Origin: Zymomonas sp.
Lineage (GTDB): Bacteria > Pseudomonadota > Alphaproteobacteria > Sphingomonadales > Sphingomonadaceae
Reading direction: 5' to 3'
NCBI GenBank assembly: GCA_027489105.1
Contig: JAIYAJ010000377.1
Span: forward strand, 1 to 10,385
DNA: 10,385 nucleotides
Position 1 is the stretch's first letter; each line of letters starts with the position of its first letter. Below the pieces are notes generated by a model. That model was not told the DNA's origin, searched no databases, and was given only the letters and a program-made list of their open reading frames with translations. The position numbers were made by a program, and so were the translations under genes. Shown piece after piece: positions 6,967 to 10,385 of the stretch.

Positions 6967-7497
6967 TCAGGGCAGGCGGACCGCCAGCAGCCGGATCGCA
7001 GGCGTAGCACTTCCCGCGATCTGGATCAGATGATCGCCCGCTGTCAGCGGGAAATCGACCATCTTGCGGATGCCGCTGCAGACCGGCCCATGACCATGTG
7101 CGCTCGATGTCACCGGCTTGCCATCGCGAACGACGTCGACCCAGGCGCCCGATCCCAGCGCGACCCTGTAGGTGCCGGACGTCTTCGCTGTGAATGTCAG
7201 CAGTCCGCCGTAGCTGTCTGAGGCGCCTGCCTTTTCCGGTTGAGCTGCGAAGCGCAGTGCGGCGCTCTTCACGAGACGGGCCTCGACAGCTCGTCCCTCC
7301 GCGATGCCGACCTTGCCTGCCGAGACGGGATCGGCGGCGGCCACGGCCGGCTGCGCGTCGGCCCAGCCCGCCAACTCCGCCGGAGGCGGTGTCGGCGTGG
7401 CCGGGCAGGCCGGCGTGGGAGCTACGGGCTGGCTTTGGGCGAGAGCGTCGCCACCGATCAGCAATGTCATGGCGGTGGCGATAAGCGCGCGGCGCAT
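6967..7497 (-). CDS. Small secreted protein of unknown function with HGH...C motif
   Basis: I do not recognise this 176-residue protein. It has a signal peptide (MRRALIATAMTLLIGGDALAQ, cleavage near residue 21) and a proline-rich stretch with C31. A region with W45 precedes a compact, probably all-beta domain at about residues 60-176. Visible landmarks are YGGLLTFT (96-103), SGTYRVALGSGAWVDVV (107-123), HGHGPVC (134-140) and GIRKMVDFPLTAGDHLIQI (142-160). C31 and C140 are the only cysteines of the mature protein and may pair. H134, H136 and C140 could bind a metal, but this is speculation. The protein lacks the lipobox of a lipoprotein and any recognisable enzyme motif. GAAGGA lies about 8 nt before the start. 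It is divergent from the TonB receptor and shares its control region, which suggests a shared ligand or stimulus. Confidence 0.85.
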   Translation of the reverse strand: MRRALIATAMTLLIGGDALAQSQPVAPTPACPATPTPPPAELAGWADAQPAVAAADPVSAGKVGIAEGRAVEARLVKSAALRFAAQPEKAGASDSYGGLLTFTAKTSGTYRVALGSGAWVDVVRDGKPVTSSAHGHGPVCSGIRKMVDFPLTAGDHLIQIAGSATPAIRLLAVRLP

Positions 7498-7520
7498 CGG
7501 TCTTTCCTTCTGATCTCTAA

Positions 7521-7542
7521 ACTATATACGACGGTATATAGT
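7521..7542. promoter_or_regulatory. Inverted repeat (9+4+9 bp) in the divergent promoter, candidate operator
   Basis: ACTATATAC (7521-7529) and GTATATAGT (7534-7542) are perfect inverted copies around GACG. The element sits near the middle of the 89-bp gap between the small secreted protein and the TonB receptor. Each arm ends outward in TATAGT, a good -10-like hexamer: plus strand at 7537-7542, minus strand at 7521-7526. A dimer bound here would cover both core promoters. No clear -35 was found for either direction. The regulator type cannot be named from the sequence. Confidence 0.6.
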
Positions 7543-7586
7543 GATTCGTCGCTGGCGCAACGCCTCGCAGTACAGGGGGAAAGACC

Positions 7587-9698
7587 ATGGTCATCAAGCG
7601 CGCGCTGATCGCGACGGCGTCGGTCGCGGCATTGTCGACGGCGACAGGAGCGCAGGCGGAAGGCGATGACGGTCGCTTCGAGCTCGGCCAGATCATCGTC
7701 ACCGGCCAGCCGCCCAAGGGGATGGAGATCGGGGTCGATACGCTCGGGTCCGAAGCGATCTTCCGCTTCGCCAGGCTCAGGCTCGACGATGCGGCGAACC
7801 TCATCCCTGGGGTGAGCTCGGGCAATAGCGGCGGTTCTCGCAACGAGCGGCTGTTGTTCGTGCGCGGCTTCGACCGGTTTCAGGTGCCACTGTCGATCGA
7901 CGGCATCCGCGTCTATCTGCCCGCCGATAACCGGCTCGATTATGGTCGCTTCCTGACCCCTGATATCGCCGAGATCCAGGTGGCCAAGGGCTATGCCTCG
8001 GTCCTCGACGGGCCGGGTGCTATGGGCGGAGCGGTCAACCTCGTAACGCGCAAGCCGACCAAGGCGATCGAGACCGAGGCGCGGGCAAGTATCGATCTCG
8101 ACCGCGGCGGGGATTATGGCGGCCATTCGCTGTTCGGCCTGCTTGGGACGCGGCACGACCGCTGGTATGCGCAGGCATCCTATGCGCGGACCAAGGTCGA
8201 TCATTGGGATCTGCCGGGCGGCTATGCGCCCGTCGTCGGATCGGCCGAAAATGGCGGCGCGCGGGATTTCTCACGCACTCGCGACTGGCGGGTCAACGCC
8301 AAGCTCGGCTTCACGCCCAACGCTGACGACGAATATTCGATCAGCTACACGCGACAGGAAGGCGCCCGCAACGCGCCGCTCCACGTCACCGATCCGGTTT
8401 CGACGCCCTTGCCCGCCGGGGCGCCCAATCCGCGTTTCTGGTCCTGGCCCTATTGGAACATCGAAAGCATTTACCTCCTCTCGACGACCCGCCTCGGCGA
8501 CCGCGCGACGCTCAGGACGCGGGTCTATCGCAACAGCTTCGACAATCTGCTGCGCTCGTTCGACAATGCGGCGCAGCGCAGCCAGACGCTCGGCCGCGCG
8601 TTCAACAGCTATTATCGGGACAAAGCCTATGGCGGCTCGGCCCAGCTCGATCTCGACACATCGGCGGCGAGCCGCCTGAGCCTCGCCTTCCACTATCGCC
8701 GCGACGAGCATGTCGAATATCAGCAGGGTTTCCCGAGCGGCTTCACCGAACCGCCGCAGAAGAATGTCGAGGACAGCTACAGCGCAGCGGCCGAATATCG
8801 CCTGGCCGTCGGCCCGACGCTGAGCCTCGTCATGGGAATCAGCTATGACTGGCGCGAGCTGCGCGAGGCGCAGGAATATGGCACGCCGCCGACCGGGGGT
8901 GCCGCGCGGCTGTTCGACTATCCCCGCGCCGATGCCTCGGCGTTCAATTTCCAGGAGCGGGTCGAGTGGCGTCCCGATGCGGCGACGACCCTCCACGCCT
9001 CGCTGTCGCGCCGCGCCCGTTTCCCGACGATCTTCGAACGGTTCAGCACGCAGTTCGGCACGGCCGCCTCCAATCCGGGCCTGAAGGCCGAGCGTGCGGT
9101 CAATTACGAGATCGGCGGCGCGCGCAGCTTCGACAGGCTGCGCATCGAGGCGGCGCTGTTCTACAGCGACGTCCAGAATGCGATCGTCGCGGTGCGGCCG
9201 GCGGGTTTTCCCGCGAACACCAGCCAGCGGCGCAATCTCGGTGACGGAAAGTATCGCGGCGGCGAGATTTCGGCGACATGGACGCCGTCTGGGGCGCTGC
9301 AACTCGGTGCCAATTACAGCTATATCCGCCGCCGGTTCGACATCGCACCCCAGGCAGCGGTGACGGTGCCGGTCTTCGCGCTGACCGACGTGCCGACCCA
9401 CAAGGCCTTCGCTTATGCCAGCTGGCGGCCGGTCGACCGGCTAACGGTGGTGCCGAGCGTCGATTATGCGTCGAAGCGGACGACCCTCGACACGTTCGTG
9501 CCGGGCGCCGCCGGGCTCGTGCGCTATTACCGTACGGGCGCCTTCGTGCAGACCAATCTGCGCGCCGACTGGGAGGTGGTCGACGGGGTCGAACTGGGCG
9601 CCGGCGTCCGCAACCTGTTCGACGACTATCATGTGCTGACCGACGGCTTCCCCGAGCCGGGCCGCAGTTTCTTCCTCAGCGCACGGGCGCGCTACTGA
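7587..9698 (+). CDS. TonB-dependent outer-membrane receptor
   Basis: This 703-residue outer-membrane transporter imports a scarce ligand, such as a metal chelate, using TonB energy. It begins with a signal peptide ([24 protein letters not shown], about 24 residues), and GQIIVTG near residues 34-40 is a TonB-box-like segment. The plug domain runs to about residue 160, with [71 protein letters not shown] beta-barrel of alternating aromatic strands fills the rest, including [17 protein letters not shown] and [13 protein letters not shown]. It ends in a phenylalanine/tyrosine-rich strand FFLSARARY, the usual barrel-assembly C-terminus. Length and order are complete. AGGGGGA lies 6 nt before the ATG. 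The ligand is not evident: the closest style is siderophore, vitamin B12 or copper receptors of the CirA/BtuB type, but no diagnostic motif settles it. It converges with the oxidoreductase gene across a 6-bp gap. Confidence 0.95.
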   Translation: MVIKRALIATASVAALSTATGAQAEGDDGRFELGQIIVTGQPPKGMEIGVDTLGSEAIFRFARLRLDDAANLIPGVSSGNSGGSRNERLLFVRGFDRFQVPLSIDGIRVYLPADNRLDYGRFLTPDIAEIQVAKGYASVLDGPGAMGGAVNLVTRKPTKAIETEARASIDLDRGGDYGGHSLFGLLGTRHDRWYAQASYARTKVDHWDLPGGYAPVVGSAENGGARDFSRTRDWRVNAKLGFTPNADDEYSISYTRQEGARNAPLHVTDPVSTPLPAGAPNPRFWSWPYWNIESIYLLSTTRLGDRATLRTRVYRNSFDNLLRSFDNAAQRSQTLGRAFNSYYRDKAYGGSAQLDLDTSAASRLSLAFHYRRDEHVEYQQGFPSGFTEPPQKNVEDSYSAAAEYRLAVGPTLSLVMGISYDWRELREAQEYGTPPTGGAARLFDYPRADASAFNFQERVEWRPDAATTLHASLSRRARFPTIFERFSTQFGTAASNPGLKAERAVNYEIGGARSFDRLRIEAALFYSDVQNAIVAVRPAGFPANTSQRRNLGDGKYRGGEISATWTPSGALQLGANYSYIRRRFDIAPQAAVTVPVFALTDVPTHKAFAYASWRPVDRLTVVPSVDYASKRTTLDTFVPGAAGLVRYYRTGAFVQTNLRADWEVVDGVELGAGVRNLFDDYHVLTDGFPEPGRSFFLSARARY

Positions 9699-9704
9699 TC
9701 GCGG

Positions 9705-10385
9705 TCAGGCGAGGTCGGTGCGTGTCAGCGCGGCGGCGCGGGTGATCAGGCCGGGGGCGCTGCCCAGCAGCGCCAGCATCGCGCCCGCCAGCATCGGCCG
9801 CTCGCCCGTGCGGCGCAGGCTTTCGGCGAGCAGCACTGGCCGGGCGGTCTGGCGGGCGAAGCCGGGCTGATAAGCGACGGCGCCCGCCGGTCCTTCCCGC
9901 AGATAGTCGCGCGCGGCGCGCGTAGCGCTGGCGAGCGCGATGGCGACGCCGTCTCCGGCGAGGCTGGCGATGACCGCCGACTGGTCCCCCAGACGGAACA
10001 GCCCTGGCGTGGTGCTTTGCGCCCGCCAGCCATAGGGCACGCGCGCGATGCTGACCCAGGCGCCGACCGAGCTGGCACCGGCAAAGCGCTCGCCGAGGAT
10101 CGGAGCCTCGCGCGCGATCTCCGCGATGAGGCTCGCCGGATCGCCCCCGGCTGCCTTGAGCCGCGACTGAGCGACCGACAGGCAGAGATTCACCCCGCCA
10201 TCCTCCTGCAGCAGCAGCCCGGCATAGCCATGGCGGAACAGGTGCAGCTCGATCACGCCGTCCAGCTTGCGGCGCAGGCCTTCGCCCGGTTCGAGGCGGC
10301 TGCGCAGTCCCAGAGCGGGATCGCTGCCCATCGTCACCGGCCGGGCGGCGCCGCGCAGCTCGTGCTTGCCGGTCGCCAGAAACAG
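9705..10385 (-). CDS. FAD-dependent oxidoreductase, geranylgeranyl-reductase-like (N-terminus beyond window)
   Basis: The visible 226 residues are the C-terminal part of a flavoprotein that enters from the right edge. The first residues read LFLATGKHELRG, the ATG-containing segment found in the middle of FAD monooxygenases and geranylgeranyl-reductase-like enzymes. ELHLFRHGYAGLLLQEDGGVNLCL follows. The segment GLFRLGDQSAVIASLAGDGVAIALAS has the second FAD-binding motif (GD followed by G-D-G and a helix). The C-terminal tail is helical and Arg/Ala-rich. A GTG at 10337 could look like a start, but the motif continues upstream of it, so it is internal. Proteins of this kind in related bacteria often sit with polyketide or isoprenoid modification genes; whether that holds here lies outside the window. 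Substrate unknown. Confidence 0.85.
   Translation of the reverse strand: MFLATGKHELRGAARPVTMGSDPALGLRSRLEPGEGLRRKLDGVIELHLFRHGYAGLLLQEDGGVNLCLSVAQSRLKAAGGDPASLIAEIAREAPILGERFAGASSVGAWVSIARVPYGWRAQSTTPGLFRLGDQSAVIASLAGDGVAIALASATRAARDYLREGPAGAVAYQPGFARQTARPVLLAESLRRTGERPMLAGAMLALLGSAPGLITRAAALTRTDLA

Noticed and set aside
7467..8204. Minus-strand frame spanning the divergent promoter and the receptor N-terminus
   Set aside because: It covers the palindromic promoter and overlaps two better-supported genes; the composition is typical of a non-coding frame.
8271..9401. Long minus-strand open frame inside the TonB receptor gene
   Set aside because: A shadow of a complete receptor with signal peptide, plug and barrel; the predicted product has no recognisable features.
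9705..10337. Oxidoreductase starting at the GTG at 10337
   Set aside because: The FAD-enzyme motif LFLATGKHELRG continues in frame up to the window edge, so this GTG is internal.
1..10385. Defence systems, toxin-antitoxin pairs, CRISPR, integrase, insertion sequence or tRNA-associated island
   Set aside because: No repeats of suitable spacing, no transposase or integrase motifs and no tRNA-like cloverleaf were seen. Composition looks even across the window.

Overview
The window is GC-rich, densely packed bacterial chromosome. Its content fits an alphaproteobacterium of the order Sphingomonadales: many secreted or outer-membrane proteins, a TonB-dependent receptor, a MetZ-type methionine route followed by apaG, a BtuE-like glutathione peroxidase, and strong GC bias at third codon positions. 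This assignment rests on gene content and protein style, not on a marker gene. No rRNA, tRNA, CRISPR array, insertion sequence or phage gene was seen.

Layout, left to right. (1) 1-1528, minus: an exported M1-family zinc aminopeptidase, cut at its C-terminus by the window edge. (2) 1719-2393, plus: a small secreted two-part protein with a PliG/PliI-like beta-sandwich and a conserved-looking C-terminal part with two cysteines. (3) 2409-3581, minus: a 12-helix major facilitator transporter. It is preceded by a regulatory stretch holding a perfect 16-bp palindrome, an 8-bp inverted repeat and a 17-bp perfect hairpin. (4) 3835-4383, minus: a BtuE-like glutathione peroxidase with a candidate promoter. 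(5) 4533-6941, plus: metZ, apaG and a short LysR-type regulator, packed as one likely operon (metZ and apaG overlap by 4 bp; apaG and the regulator are 13 bp apart). (6) 6967-7497, minus, and 7587-9698, plus: a small secreted protein of unknown function and a TonB-dependent outer-membrane receptor. They diverge from an 89-bp gap centred on a perfect 9+4+9 bp inverted repeat, which contains a -10-like TATAGT in each direction. (7) 9705-10385, minus: the C-terminal part of a FAD-dependent oxidoreductase that enters from the right edge.

Most of this is housekeeping or ordinary accessory content. The part most likely to be a little-described functional unit is the divergent pair of small secreted protein (with an HGH...C motif) and TonB receptor sharing one palindromic control region, which suggests co-regulated uptake of an unidentified ligand. 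I see no defence system, toxin-antitoxin pair, retroelement or other clearly novel machine. All start choices and operator or promoter calls come from reading the sequence and were not tested by computation.
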